From: Macrotis lagotis
Taxonomy: Eukaryota > Chordata > Mammalia > Peramelemorphia > Peramelidae
DNA: 64,000 bases
Assembly: GCF_037893015.1 (NCBI RefSeq)
Contig: NC_133662.1
Coordinates: 272,774,444 to 272,838,443, forward strand
Direction of reading: 5' to 3'
In this document: positions 33,088 through 45,110 of the stretch, one piece after another
Layout: each line of letters begins with the position of its first letter
Numbering within the stretch: position 1 is the stretch's first letter
Made by a program: the position numbers and the translations under genes
Notes under the pieces: model-generated
The model's database searches: none
What the model was told of the DNA's origin: nothing
The model's input: the letters and a program-made list of their open reading frames with translations, nothing else

Positions 33088-35190
33088 ATGAGCCCCTGAG
33101 CACTTAGGGCTCCCTATTGTTCCAGGCCCTCCATCCCAAAGATCTTCCCTCACCTACAACCACCAGATGAAGCCAAAGCTGACCAAGTCCACTCTGAGGA
33201 GTGAAGTTGGGGCTCCTTTCCTATCCTTCTGGTATGGAACCAGAGGCCCCAGTGGTTCCTCCCCAAAGGACTTGGCTGTTGAATGGAGCAGCATTGAGTT
33301 CCAGGATAACTGGGTGGGACCCTCAGCCAGGATGTTGGCCAACACTCTCCATGAACTTAGGATAGACACTGACTGCAGCAAAGCCTCAGATGCCAATGAT
33401 ATTCATATCCTCACCAGCTCTGACAAAATTCAAAGAAATCCCCTACTGAGGGGGCACCTGGGAGGGACCAGGAGCAAGCAGGGTTGATGACTGCCTTGCC
33501 CAGGTCACCCACTTGTAGCTCACAGAGTTGGCTGGGGTGTTCTCAGCTCCTCCCTTTGGTTGTGGATGGAAATCATGCCTAGAACCCTTTGTGGTTCTGG
33601 AGGGTTGGTGGACTATCCCTCTGCCTTCCCCAACATCAGAGCTATTTGGGGGCTCCAGTTCAGCCCCCTCCTTTTCCTGCTGCAGAAGCAGAAGACTTAG
33701 AACAGGGGGTTGGCTCCCACAAGGCTGAGAGAGAATCATGAGCATGCCCATGGCAAAGACTTTCCCAAAATAAAAGTGTTTTCACAGGAGAAACCCCCCA
33801 AGCTTACAGGATACTATAATTACACTTTCAAATGTATTCCAACACAAGAGCAAAATCAAGTGTTTGGGGCGTCTCCAGCCAAGGCCTGAAAAGATGGGGT
33901 TCTCCCAGTTAGAGATTCCTGGTGAACTTGGCCGAGAAGGAAGCACCAGAGACAGGGGGACACAGCAAGGACCAAGACAAATGGCCCCCCTGGAGTGATG
34001 GGGTGGGATGTAACTGGCATCCAGGCCAAGAAAGGGCCAAAGTCCTGGAGCCTGAGGCCACAGGCTCCCAGGTAGATGAGGTCCGGGGTCAGTCGCGAGG
34101 GGCTAGGTAGCCTGGGCAGTCCATGCTGAGCAGTCACTACAGCAAAAAGCCCAGAGCTTTGGGGGATCAGGTCATGTTGGACAAACCTTAGCCTTCTTTG
34201 CCTCTGGCTTTCTGAGCTCCCAAATGATCTGCCAACAGGCCCCAGCCCAAGGGTTACTAAGCACTTTGCTCTGTCTTGGGCCCATCCTCACAGCCACGTT
34301 GGGAGCTAAAGGCTCTGAGTACATTCATTTGACAGATGGGGAAACTGAGGCTGAGAAAGGTCAGGGAACTTGGGAAAAATAATACTAATAAGTGAAGAAA
34401 AAAGATTGAACTCATTAGGAACCTCAATAGATGCAAGGGGCTCCTTTCATTTCTAGAAGGGGGCAGGAGGAAGAGGAGGAAGAGAAGGAAGAGAGGAGCT
34501 CAGTGATATGGTTTGAGATGACCCTGACCCCTCTTGAGGCCTACAGCTCCTCTGCAGCCCTTCCTGTCCACGCTTACCATTCCCCAGGACCGAGACTCAT
34601 CTGCTCCCTGGGCAGCCTCCTGGGTGCTCCACACTGGATGAGGGAGGCCTTAATGGACAGGCCAGGTCAGAGGGCTCATTGCCGGGAGGGCTTGGCATGT
34701 TTGGCAGTGCCCTGGGGGGCAGGGGCCAGAGGCAAGATCCAACAGGACATTCTCTATCCTGCAGGAGGAGGAGCCTGGTGGGAGAGTCCCAGACTGGGGC
34801 AGGCCCAAAGCCTGGGGTCCAGTCAGGCCCCATCAGGATCTGTCAGCACCACCATTTTGTCCTTGGCTCAGAGGCGGGGGCTTTCCTGGCATCTCTCCAG
34901 ACCCTGATGGAAATTCAACCCTGGACATTGTGCCTCCTTTGCTGTATGGAGAAATGAAATCCCTGCCCCCCAGCCCCAAGGGGCTTCAGAGCCCCCAGGT
35001 CAGGGTTCAGCTCCCTCCCTCACTGTAGTGGATTTCTCCTTCTAGAAATTACTTGGTTCCCCCAGCTATGCTCACTTGTTACAAGACTTTGTCCTTTTTA
35101 TCATGGGAATGGGGAAGGTGACAGGGACAGAAGCAGATTTTTTTGTTCATTCAAAAAAAGAAAGAATAAGGGTCAAGAGAACATTGAGGG
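33088..35190. other. Non-coding stretch, no gene seen
   Basis: A MAR1-type SINE remnant lies at about 34250-34400 (-). AT-rich, repeat-free DNA at 33750-33880 is unassigned. The ATG-led 106-codon frame from 33167 has no known relative and no splice or poly(A) context. Confidence 0.4.
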
Positions 35191-35535
35191 AGTAGACCTG
35201 GGAAGCAAACTGTGGAGTCCTGAGGAAGTCACTCCTGTGCCTTGGTTTCCTCATCTGAAAAAAGAGAGAATTGCCCTTCATCCTGTATCTAGGATTCGCT
35301 GAGCCTGTGAAGAAGGAAGGGAAAGTCACCCAGGGTGGCCTGAAGATCGTTATATAGTGAGCCAGTCATGTGATCCAAGTCGAGCAGTCCCAGGCTCAAA
35401 TTCTATCTTGGATGCCTACTTAGCTGTGGGACTCTGGGGAGCGGGAGCTGAGATCCACACTGATGGAGGGCATTTCCCCACTGGGGAGTTCCCTGTACCA
35501 ATGGAGGTATCCCCCAGAGGTATACCCTATCTCCT

Positions 35536-35576
35536 GGGGTATACCCTTACCTTTCTTTATGATCACCATTGGGCAG
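35536..35576 (+). repeat. 41-bp near-duplicate, copy 1
   Basis: ggggtatacc, then acctttctttatgatcacc and attgg; 38 of 41 bases match 37311-37351. Just upstream a second shorter gaggtataccc copy sits at about 35517. Confidence 0.85.
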
Positions 35577-35679
35577 GTCTGGGCAGAAAAGAAACAAAAC
35601 CAACCCTAAAACCTTAAGTGTTGTGGGGACATTGGTCCAGTCCTGGCGAGGGAGATCCCCTCATTTAACGCAGGTCATA

Positions 35680-36170
35680 CAAAGCCTGGGGATGAAGCCA
35701 AACCCTTGAGTTCAAATTGGCTCCTTCCCAAGGTGACCTGACCAAGAGCCTCCACCTCCCCCAAGGAGCCTCCCCAAGGCTGGTCCAGCTGCAGGCCCCT
35801 CCAGATGACTTGGAGGGTCCAGAGTCCGCCTGTCTGTCTGACTGCAGCCCATGGGGGCAGGCCCTTCCCTGGGGCTTGAGCAGATGCTACCCAGAGAGGA
35901 AGGAGAGATGGGGTCCATGGCCCCACAAAGATCTGCGGCTCAGCCACATTAGTCTCCATTTCCTCATCTGCAAAATGGGAATAAAATCTTCCCAGCCTCC
36001 CAGGGCTGCTGGGAAGACCAGATGAGAGACATGCATAAAGCTCTTGGAGGCCACAACTGGGCTCGGTGACTCCTATTATCAGATGAGGAGACCGAGGCCC
36101 AGAGGGCCCTGTGCTCAAGGCTCATCACTAGTTTGGAGACCAGACTTGACCTCAGAGCCACGCACACCCT
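35680..36170. mobile_element. Two CORE-type SINEs, convergent
   Basis: A plus-strand SINE ends with atttcctcatctgcaaaatgg and ggaagaccagatgagagaca (to about 36075). It is followed at once by a minus-oriented piece starting atcagatgaggagaccgagg. Their pairing would fold into a hairpin RNA. Confidence 0.5.
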
Positions 36171-36829
36171 GAGCTTGGAGAGCAGCTCATAGGTAGGGCC
36201 AAGACCCAGGTGTGAAGCCCAGGAGAAAAAAAGTCACAGGCACCTGCCCTACCTCACAGAGAGCCACAGGAAAACCACGCTGTTCACTTCATTTCCCACT
36301 CTACGAGGCTGAAGAGCTTCCAGCCTGTGTCCACAGCTGTGAGAACAGGGGGCAGTGTGAAGGGCCATGGCTAAGGACAAAAACTCAGTCCATTGGAACA
36401 GGTACCCTTGAAACCGAGGACAGAGGCTGGGGGGCCTGGCCCTGGGGTTCCCTATCCATGAGTTACTGCACTGCCCTGGGAGGTGGCAGGGCTGGTCATT
36501 GGAGGCCCTCGGAGGCTGGAGGGGCCTGAGAGGGAGAAAGGTGCCCTAGATCACCTGAGACTAAACTACGTCTTCAAGTCTAAGTCCCAGAAGAGGGAAC
36601 CAGGTGTGGGGCAAGAATAAGGCCTCTGACCTGGTCTGGAAGCACCTGGGGAAAGACCCAAAAAGGGTCTGCTGGTGAGGGTCAGAAGGAAGGCTCGCCT
36701 CTCAGCCACATTCCCAGGCAGAACAGTGATGGGAAGCCATCCAGTCGGTTAGTCACACGGCCATCCTGGCCCAGTGGGCAGGAGCACTGGGCCTGAAACA
36801 TTCTTCCCCTCATTCACTGCCCAGGGCCA

Positions 36830-37105
36830 TGAGCAAAACTGGAGAAGGATTCATCCCAACACAGCAACATTATGAAGACTAACCCTTCAAAGGGATGAAG
36901 AGTGCCTGGTGTCCAGGATGCCCACCCCTGGCCAGAGGGAGGCTCCAGATTGAAGAATGAGGCTCATGTTTGGGGGCATGGCCGGGGGTGGAAGCTGGCT
37001 TTGCTTGACTGGGCATATTTGCTACAAAGGGTTTTTTTTTCTTCTAAAATGGGGAGAGGGGAAGAGAAAAAATAAACACTTTCCATTGAAAAAAGAAAAT
37101 AAAGA
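36830..37105 (+). mobile_element. L1 3' UTR, marsupial type
   Basis: Contains aacacagcaacattatgaag, a degraded middle, gggcatatttgctac, a T run and aaatggggagaggggaagag, ending in aataaac and A-rich tail. This follows the marsupial L1 3' UTR seen also at 38.15 and 46.7 kb. Confidence 0.6.
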
Positions 37106-37139
37106 ATAACAAGCCTGTAACCTAGGAATCAGCATTCAC

Positions 37140-37305
37140 TATTTTTGAGGGAAAGAAATTCAGATCAAGAAAGTTTAAGGGAGTGACTTGTCCAGGGTCC
37201 CACAGTGTGGTAAGTACCTGAGGCAAGACTGAAAGTTCCAGTCTTCCTGACACCAAGGGCAATACTCTACCCACTGAGCCACCTAGAAGCCTCTTTGGGA
37301 AACTC
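37140..37305 (-). mobile_element. MAR1/CORE-type SINE, reverse orientation
   Basis: Contains gggagtgacttgtccagggt, cccacagtgtggtaagt, agttccagtcttcctgacac and ctacccactgagccacctag. Confidence 0.75.
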
Positions 37306-37310
37306 CCCCA

Positions 37311-37351
37311 GGGGTATACCTTGACCTTTCTTTATGATCACCATTGGTCAG
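37311..37351 (+). repeat. 41-bp near-duplicate, copy 2
   Basis: Matches 35536-35576 at 38 of 41 positions, same orientation, 1775 bases apart. It abuts the right end of the SINE at 37.14-37.31 kb. Confidence 0.85.
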
Positions 37352-37984
37352 ATTATCTCCTCACCCCTGCCAAGGCCTGAGAGGAGAGTGAATCCTATCC
37401 AGGAGCAGTTGGGCCTGTGTCAGCCCTCATCCATGGATGGTTCATGGAAAGAGGAGGCTGGGGTCCAATCTGGGCCAAACTCAACTTGGGTGAGGGACCT
37501 AGAGAGCATTAAACAAGGAACCCAAGAGAATGTGTTTAATCTAATTCAATAAACCTAATGCTTAATGTGCCAGACTTTGTACTAGGAAAAAGAAAGAAAG
37601 AAAGCCCTGCCCTCAAGGAGCTTCTAATCTAATGAGTCCCATGGAGTCGAAGCCAAGCACTGGAGAACAGCCTGGAAAGTTGGGAGCCCTATGTCCGAGG
37701 GAGATAGTGTGGCAAAGACCAGAGTCCAAAGCAAGCCGAGTCCCTGACCTTTAGGCTTCAGATTCGGCCAGCTTCAGCCCAGTAATCACCTCTGAGACAG
37801 CAGGAGGTGTTGAAAGATGTTGTCAAGCCCATTACCAGTGGTTCCAAGACTAAGCACAGTGCCTTGTTTGCCCTAGTCTAGAGCTGAAAGACCACCACCC
37901 AGCAAGGATGATTCCTCTTGGCACAGGCATGGGTATATCCTGTGAAAGGTGGGGTGGTTCTGCCCTTCAGACAGAAAGGGTACA

Positions 37985-38145
37985 TGATTGGGAGTCAAGA
38001 GATCTGGGTTCAAATCTCATCTCAGACACTAGCTGACCCCAAGCAAGTCATTTTGCCTCAGTTTCTCAACTATAAAATGCCCACCTTCCTCAAAGGACCA
38101 CAGTGAAGTGAGTATTTTGCAAACCTTGAAATTGCTCTAGAAACA
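37985..38145 (+). mobile_element. CORE-type SINE
   Basis: Contains gggagtcaagagatctggg, ttcaaatctcatctcagac, gcaagtcattttgcctcagt, ttctcaactataaaatgccc and atttgcaaacctt-like ending. Nearly full-length. Confidence 0.75.
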
Positions 38146-38149
38146 GGAA

Positions 38150-38355
38150 TTAAGTGATTTTACATGTATAACTTAAATTACTCGTCATGGGGAGGGGAAG
38201 GAGGAAGGGAAGGGTGGGAAGAGAAAAATGTGGAACTCAAAAGCTTACAAAAAGATGAATATTTGCCTGTAATTGAAAAAAATAAAATAACATCAGAAAG
38301 GAAGAAAGGAAGAAAGGAAGAAAGAAAGAAAGAAACAAACAAACAAACAAACAGG
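38150..38355 (+). mobile_element. L1 3' UTR end with GAAA/CAAA tail
   Basis: ttacatgtataacttaaatt, a G-rich stretch, atgtggaactcaaaagctta and gtaattgaaaaaaataaaat are the last 150 bases of the marsupial L1. The tail has become a GGAA/GAAA/CAAA simple repeat (38296-38354). Confidence 0.75.
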
Positions 38356-38399
38356 GATTAAGCTGATTCCACTTAGTAAAGTTATGGTACAGATTTTGG

Positions 38400-38900
38400 C
38401 ACCATCTTGCATGAGAGTGGCCAGGAGAGAATCTGTGAATTTCGATTCTTTTTTGAAAAAATAAGGACAGCAGAAGGTTTTAGGTGTAGCTATGGACTAC
38501 AGATGCTGTGGGATGGTCGCTTGGATGTGGTGCAGAGGAAGGCTTCCTCCTCTTCTCTCAGAGCACAGTCACATTCCATCACGTGTACAGGTCTTTCCCA
38601 GATGGATGGCCATTCCCTTTGCTTCTAGACAGGAAAAAAAACTGTTGCTCTGAACATTCTGGTGTGTGTGGGCCCCTTTTCTTTCTCTCATTGACTTGGG
38701 GCACATGACAAGCAGATCTCTGGGTCAGAGCATAGGAACATTTCTTATTATTATTCCAAATGACTTTTCCAGAATGGTTGGACCAACTCTCCCTTCCACC
38801 AAGGGTCCATTCATGTGCCAGCCTTTCCACAATCCCTCCAGCATTGCCTACACCCACCCCTCTCTCCTCATCTTTGCTGTTTTCTGGGTGGGTTCTCTCA
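38400..38900 (-). mobile_element. L1 LINE, ORF2 C-terminal fragment, inverted
   Basis: The minus strand reads, near 38.77-38.85 kb, as CWRDCGKAGT then WWKGELVQPFWKS. This matches the L1 ORF2 block WRGCGEIGTLLHCWWDCKLVQPLWKS. Lower coordinates continue with the region around the MEYY block (attccatcacgtgtacag on plus). Frames are broken. The copy lies head-on to the plus-strand L1 end at 38.15 kb, so these are two separate insertions. Confidence 0.8.
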
Positions 38901-39604
38901 TTTATTTTTCCATCTCTTCTAGGGAAGTGCAGGGATTTGGCATTCCCAGATTCCCCTGTGATAGCCGATCACCCAGGCTCTCTGCCAACATTGTTGGAAA
39001 GTGCTGTCAGTTAGTTGTTGAGATTCTGGAGAGGTGCTAAGGCCAAATTCTGGCCAATTGTTTTCCATCCTGATTGTTGTCTATTTTCTTACTAGGTTTG
39101 CAGATAAAAAGATGCTTTGAGATTGGGTCCTCTTTCCTCACATTTTTGAGATTCCTGTGGACTCTCCCTTGTCTTCAAAAACAGACTAGCTGGAAAATAG
39201 AAGTCCTGTTTCTTAATTTTGGATGTAGTATATTTTTCTCCTACCTGTAGCATCCTTCCAGGGCTCCTTCTCAGCTTCCCGTGCCACTGATAGTTTGCTC
39301 TCCAGAGGGGATCCAAGAGGTTCTTAATGCTCACAAGCCCCCATCTGATGTGCTTTCCATATCAATTAACTGGTCGATTTATTAACTTTTTAAAAAGGGG
39401 GATTATTTACTGATATGGCATTTAGGAACAATCAACATTAAACATTGTCCCCAAAGTCGGGTACATATTCCCACAAAAAGTATATATAAAGTCCATGAAA
39501 AAGTTGGCTCAAATTTGTGGCAAAAGGCAAAGTCCTTTTCTCCCTTCTTGGAGTCCTCTACAAGTTCCATTGTTGAATGCATGTATATATGTGAATGTGT
39601 GTGA

Positions 39605-39643
<39 letters not shown>

Positions 39644-39696
39644 ATGTGTGTGAGAGAGAGAGAGACAGAGAGACAGAGACAGAGACAGAGAGAGTT

Positions 39697-39729
<33 letters not shown>

Positions 39730-41400
39730 CGGCCGGACGGCCGGACAGACAGACAGAGACAGAGACAGAGAGAGACAGAGAGACAGAAATTCTCTGCAAA
39801 GGTCAAGGCCCATGAAGAATCCCAAAGGCACATTGCTCTCCACCTTGAGGAGGGCATGTGCCCTTAAGGCCCCCTTTCCTGGTCATATCTAATTTGTCCT
39901 CCTCCAGCCCCTGCTCCAATGTCTTGTTTGTTACTGGTCCAGCCTCTCTGATGACTTGGTCAAGAGAGGGGGAAGAGGACGGCTGCGACATTCCTTCCTT
40001 CTCAGATCACTTCCCCCCATTTTGCTGACCTCTGGCTATAGGTGATAAGCTTGGCTCCTCTATTTGCTTTTCACCATTTTCCTGTGTGAAACATTTGTCT
40101 TTGCTCTCCCTTAGTTTCAAGAGCCGTCTAATTCTTTCCACCAGCCCCAATACATTGGGTCATCTGACTTCACTTCCAAGGGTTCAAGACCTTTATTCCT
40201 CCAATCCTGCCTAATCCTCTAATTCAAATGTGCCCCACCCTCAACAGCCCATTCATGTAGCATTATTGCATTTTACTATTATACTCATTGGTGATATGAG
40301 GTGCATTGTAGTCATAATAAATATTAAAGTCTATATGTGACCCTTGATGAGTTATTGTTGGGTGATGTGGCCCAGAAGAACTCAAAGGTTGGACACCCAC
40401 GTTGAAGTGATTGATTGATGCCTCAAACAGATAAGAGGATCAGGGCATAGAATCACTTTTTGTGTCATTTCTTGTTCTTCTGGAAAATTTTGTCCAATCT
40501 GAACTGAGGCTTTTTCTATATGCTACTTTTCTCTTAGCACCAAAAAAATCATCTCTATGTTGTTGTGGTTTTGAGCTTGGCAATGAAGTTTCTAGGGGAG
40601 TTGGATTGTAGATTCATCCTTGTTAGCAGCCTCGGAATTGTGTCAAATTGGCAGAATTGGTTACTAGTCAATAGAAAACTGAACAGAATGATTTCTTGAA
40701 ATTCAACAGCCAGTCTTTTTTTCCTCAAAGCTCTGAGGAAACCTGCTCTTTCTCCAACTTCCCTGTTTGGTCCTCCACATGTATCATTTTCCTCTAGTAG
40801 ATGAATCTAGCAGAAAAATGACTTTGTAGTTTGCTTATCTGTTTTCTATGCTGATTCTCCAGTGGGGGGAGAATATTGTCTTTCCCTGAGTCTGTTGCTT
40901 TGTTTACATTTCCAGCTGCTATTTCCAAACTGTCGAGTTTCATCATGATCTCATTCTAAGGCTGCTTCATCATGCTCAGGTCCTTTTTACTTTTGCTAGC
41001 CTCATTTCTCTCTTCAATTTCTGTAATGGTCCCTCACCCATTTGGTCACAGTCTGAGAAAATCTGAGTTTCATTTCTGTAGTCCCCATAGTTTCATCTGA
41101 GGATATCTTTCCTCTCATCCTTCTGCCTTCACTGCTCTCAATCCACAATATTTCTTCAATGATTCTTGGGGCAATTCTCTCATAGGTTTCTGAAACCTCT
41201 TCTCTTTTGAATGTTTGAGTAATCTGGTCTCTTTTGACTGTTTAGGTTTTGCTATTTTGAGAGACTACTTTTATACTTTTGTTTGTTTGCTTGTTTGGTT
41301 GGGGTTGGGGGGGGGGGGTTCTTCTAGCATTTTGTCCATAGAACTCCAGAAGCTTGGATGTCAAATGGCATTCTTCTCCAACACTGCGGAAGAGCAAAGA
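38901..41400. other. AT-richer block, probably more LINE sequence
   Basis: Composition is clearly lower in GC than either side, with long T-rich stretches. It may continue the inverted L1 (5' parts at higher coordinates), but I could not align a coding block. A TG/GA compound repeat interrupts it at 39.59-39.79 kb and a G run lies at about 41307-41320. No host exon seen. Confidence 0.4.
39590..39787 (+). repeat. Compound (TG)n - (GA)n / (GACA)n microsatellite
   Basis: TGTG runs to about 39650, then purine GAGA with GACAGA and an odd palindromic gacggccggacggccggac stretch at about 39729-39747, then more GACA. Arg/Glu-rich and Ser/Leu-rich frames here are artefacts. Confidence 0.9.
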
Positions 41401-44400
41401 GCAGCCTAAACTAGGCATGGGCCACTTGGCATCTAGTTTTGGTCCAACTTTGAGTTTGCTGCGTGGTCTTGGCAGGGGAGGGGGCCCTGGTAATGTTATG
41501 GGTGATAAGCCCAGCCTTTGATTCAGGTCCTCTGAAAAAGTCCAAGTCTGGGGTGCAGAGGGGGTTGCCTTATCATATAATCTAGCTCCCTCACAATGTG
41601 GGAATTTCCTTCATCAAAGTAGGACAATGGAGAGAACTGGGACACTCAGCAGTGGTGGGAGATGTCCAGGCTGGACCAGGTACCCCTAATTCTGCCCACT
41701 GTGATCCACTGCTCACCATTCAATAGGAATGGTGGCTCCTGCTCAGCTCCTCTGAGGCTTTCAGGCTTGATATTAATCTGACCAGAGCCTCAACTCAGTC
41801 CTCTGAAGTTCAACCAATGTCATTAGTCTCACTTTACAGGTGAGACTACCAAGTCTCTTATGGTTCCACAGTCAGTAAAAGGTCAGAGGAAGGGAGCTAT
41901 GTGGACCAACTCAATGGCTATTGTAGAATGGAGCAAAGGGGCTCTTCTGGACCCCACCAATCAGACACCCAAGTCAGCTTGGACCTTATTCAGAGTCAGA
42001 TAGTGAGCAGGGATTGGAACCCAGGACCAGCCCTTCTCCACTGTCCCAAGTCACCAGCTCTGCTTTTTCTGCCTCCCAAAATCTCTGATTAGTTAGGAGA
42101 CCTGAAGGAGAGCACTGTCATCTCATTAGGCAGTGAAAGGGTGGAATGGAGATCCAAGAGACTGGAGTCATTTAAATTCACAGGAAGAAAACTCATGAGG
42201 GCTTTCTCAGGGTTCATTAGAGGTTGGAGGCTGAAGGATTATTCAGACCTGCTCTCAGCTGCTCAGGGAACCCAGAAAAGGGATTTGAGTTAAAGCCAGG
42301 GAAATTTAGAGCAGATTTATAAGGGGGATAAGGTGTCACTGGACTGAACCAGAATACCTGGGTTCCTGGTTAGCTCTGAATTAGCTTCGCTACTGATTGA
42401 GCTCCTTGAGGTCACCTGTAAAATGAGGTGCTTGGCCTGGAGGACCCCACTACCACCACTTCTATATCCCTTTGTGACAGTAATAAGGGGTTCATGGGAG
42501 CAAGGCCTCTGAACTGAGTGCTGGATGCTGGGCTGCTGAGCCCCTCAACCCTGATCCAGTGGGTACTGGGCAGTTAGGTTGCTGCCCTTACTTCTGCCCA
42601 TCTCTAATGGCACCTCTCCTTCCCAGCCTCCCCCTGCAAGGGGATTGGGACAGTCTCCATTCTGGGTAGACCTGTTTCTCTACCCATACAAAGTCCAAAA
42701 TGAATTATTTTTGTTTCTTTGTTGGAAAAACTCCACTGGGAAAATGCCTGCCCATCCAAAATCAACATTTCAGCCCAGGAAGGCAGCTCTGATGCCAGGC
42801 ACTTCTTGGTGAGGGCCGATGGTAAGGAATCTTGCTGCGGATGCTTCCCTGTTAATGGGCTGAGCTATGGGAAATTATCTCTCAGTTCATTCCTGACAGC
42901 CCTGGTAGCCTTGCCAAGTTCAGGTTGGCAACCAGGAGCCTTCCTGAGACCCTGTCCTGAGGCAAAGGCATATCCCTAGGCAGATTCTCACATACACTTG
43001 GCCTTTGCCAAGGGAGTCTTGTAGCATCAGAATCCAGTCCTTCAAGGCCTGCACTGCCTTCATTACCTTGGGTCACTTTCCTGAGTGGGTAAGGCTCTAG
43101 AGGATAGCAGAGGCTCTAGGGGCACCCCCTGGCGTTGATAAGAGTAGGACCAACTGAAGGGAAGAGGGGAAGGGGGTTCCCAGCCCATCTTGGTGGCTGA
43201 TCTCAGGGTGAGCAAGTCTCACTCTTAATGAGGGTCCTGGAGGACAGAAATACTGAAGTAAAACCTTCTATAAAAGCAGGTTTAGCTGCAGCCTCCCCTG
43301 TCATGGGCACCTTTCCACAGATGCCCATGAGTTTGACAATGTTCTCCCTAATTTGGCCCCAGAACTGAGCTGGTGTCCCTGAACAGGGACAGACAGCTGC
43401 CCTGTGAGTCAGGACCTAGGGTGGTGATCCCCATAGGCTACCTGGGGGGAGGGTGGCTCTCAAGGTTGTTCTAAGGGCTCAATGAATCCCAATGAGATCT
43501 TAAGATTTAGACCTGATAACCCTTATCCCAGAGGAGGCAGTTAAGACTTCCCCAAGGTTATGGAGGAAATAGGAAGGAGGTGTGAATTTGAACCTAGGTC
43601 TCAGGAGTCCAAATCTAGCCCTCTCTAAAAAATGTTCTGAGAGAACCATCATGTTCTGTACTGCTGAGGCAGCAATTGTCTCATGTTCACTTGGATTTAG
43701 AGCTCTCTCTCCATCTGTGCAGGTGCCCCCAGCCAAGGCTACAGCCTTTCTCGAAGCTTCAGGACAAGACACCACCATCTGTGAAAAGCAGATGTCTCTC
43801 CTGCTTCTGAAAAGGCCATCCTGAAACCCTTGGCAATGAAAAAAGAACCATCTGTTGTCCTTGCCCAGGAGGACCAGAAAGAGCTGCCAAACCCCAGTAC
43901 AAAAGTCCTTGCTAGTCCCTTCATCATTGTGTAAAGAGACAGACTTGGTCCTCCTACTCTATCCAGAGAGACACTGAGTTGCTCTTTGGGACCTCCTTGT
44001 GGGCTCTGTCTCTTCTGGGGTCTGGCTGTTATCCCCCATCCTCTCTGCACTATCATGGAGTGTCTTTCCACATCAATGGTCTCACTCAGGCCTGTGGGAT
44101 GCCTCACTTCTCTTGTCAGCTTGAAGAGTTGTGACAGTTTATCCTTTCCATGGAAGGCTGACAGACTACAAGCTTCCTACTTCATTCATGTGTCAGCCTC
44201 ATGGACAGAACTGTGGGGTTGCCACCAAGACCCTGGGTGACCTTGAATAAGTCAGTCTCCCTGCACTTCAATGTCCTCTAAAATGGGAGAGGGGGAGAGA
44301 GAGGTTTCTAGATTAGAGAGCTTCTATGAGCTCACCCAGTTGTGGATAGGGCCCAGTGTTCTCAATATTCCACATTCTAAGTCCCATATTGGATCTTCTG

Positions 44401-44665
44401 TCACCATCCTCTCAGAATAGTAGTACTGAGGGGTTTTGAGTCAGAAACCATCTCATGCCCACTTTGCTCTCATTGGCACCGATACCCCTTGTGAGGCTAC
44501 AGAATTTAGTGCAGCAGCTGAGGAGAAGCCACAACCACCTGGGGAAAGTACATGTATGTCATTTTGTTGGGAACAGGGGACAACAGATATAGGTCATTCT
44601 GGGGGGGAGGCACCAGGAGCTGGGAGCCATGGGAGGGGACAGATGAGGAATGGGGTCCTGGGGCT
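41401..44665. other. Non-coding stretch with old SINE fragments
   Basis: CORE-type SINE remnants are recognisable at about 41815-42060 (-), 42340-42475 (+), 43500-43630 (-) and 44205-44310 (+). A TATAAAAG string lies at 43269-43276 without supporting promoter context. No exon supported. Confidence 0.45.
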
Positions 44666-44669
44666 GCCA

Positions 44670-45110
44670 AGCAAAAGCGTGGAGTCACAGAGGTGGAAGG
44701 TTCCATGTCTGGTGAGGTCTTAGGGAGCCAGTGGAGTTTATAGAGGAAGTGTGTGGAGGAAAGGCTGGAGAGGCAGGACAATCAAGAAGAGGTCATTGCC
44801 ATAGACCAGGCAAGAGGTATTGAGGCTCTATACCATGGGGCTGGCACCATCAAAGGAGAGAAGGGGATGTATCCAGGATATGTCACAAATGTGGAGATAC
44901 TGTGACTTGCCATGGAAAAAGAAGGCCAGGAGCCTGGGGAAAGAGGCTAGGGCTACAGAGGAGGTTCTGGGAAGAAGGAGCTGGGAGGACCCAGCTCAGG
45001 ACCACTTAAAAAATGAGTGCTAGGAACTGGCTTCAAACCCAGGCCTGTACCCTGTCACCTCCCAAAAATAACAGTGACTGCCCTCAAAGAGCTTATATCC
45101 TACTGGGGTA
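44670..45110 (+). mobile_element. Old interspersed repeat, same family as 25.26 kb
   Basis: Contains cttagggagccagtggagtt, cattgccatagaccaggcaa, ctggcaccatcaaaggagag and aaggggatgtatccaggata. A second fragment with ctgccctcaaagagcttata follows at about 45068. Confidence 0.55.

Noticed and set aside
33167-33487. ATG-led 106-codon ORF
   Set aside because: No recognisable family, no conserved-looking codon pattern and no transcript signals. Length is within chance for this composition.
43269-43276. TATAAAAG as a promoter
   Set aside because: Isolated motif with no initiator, CpG island or ORF downstream.
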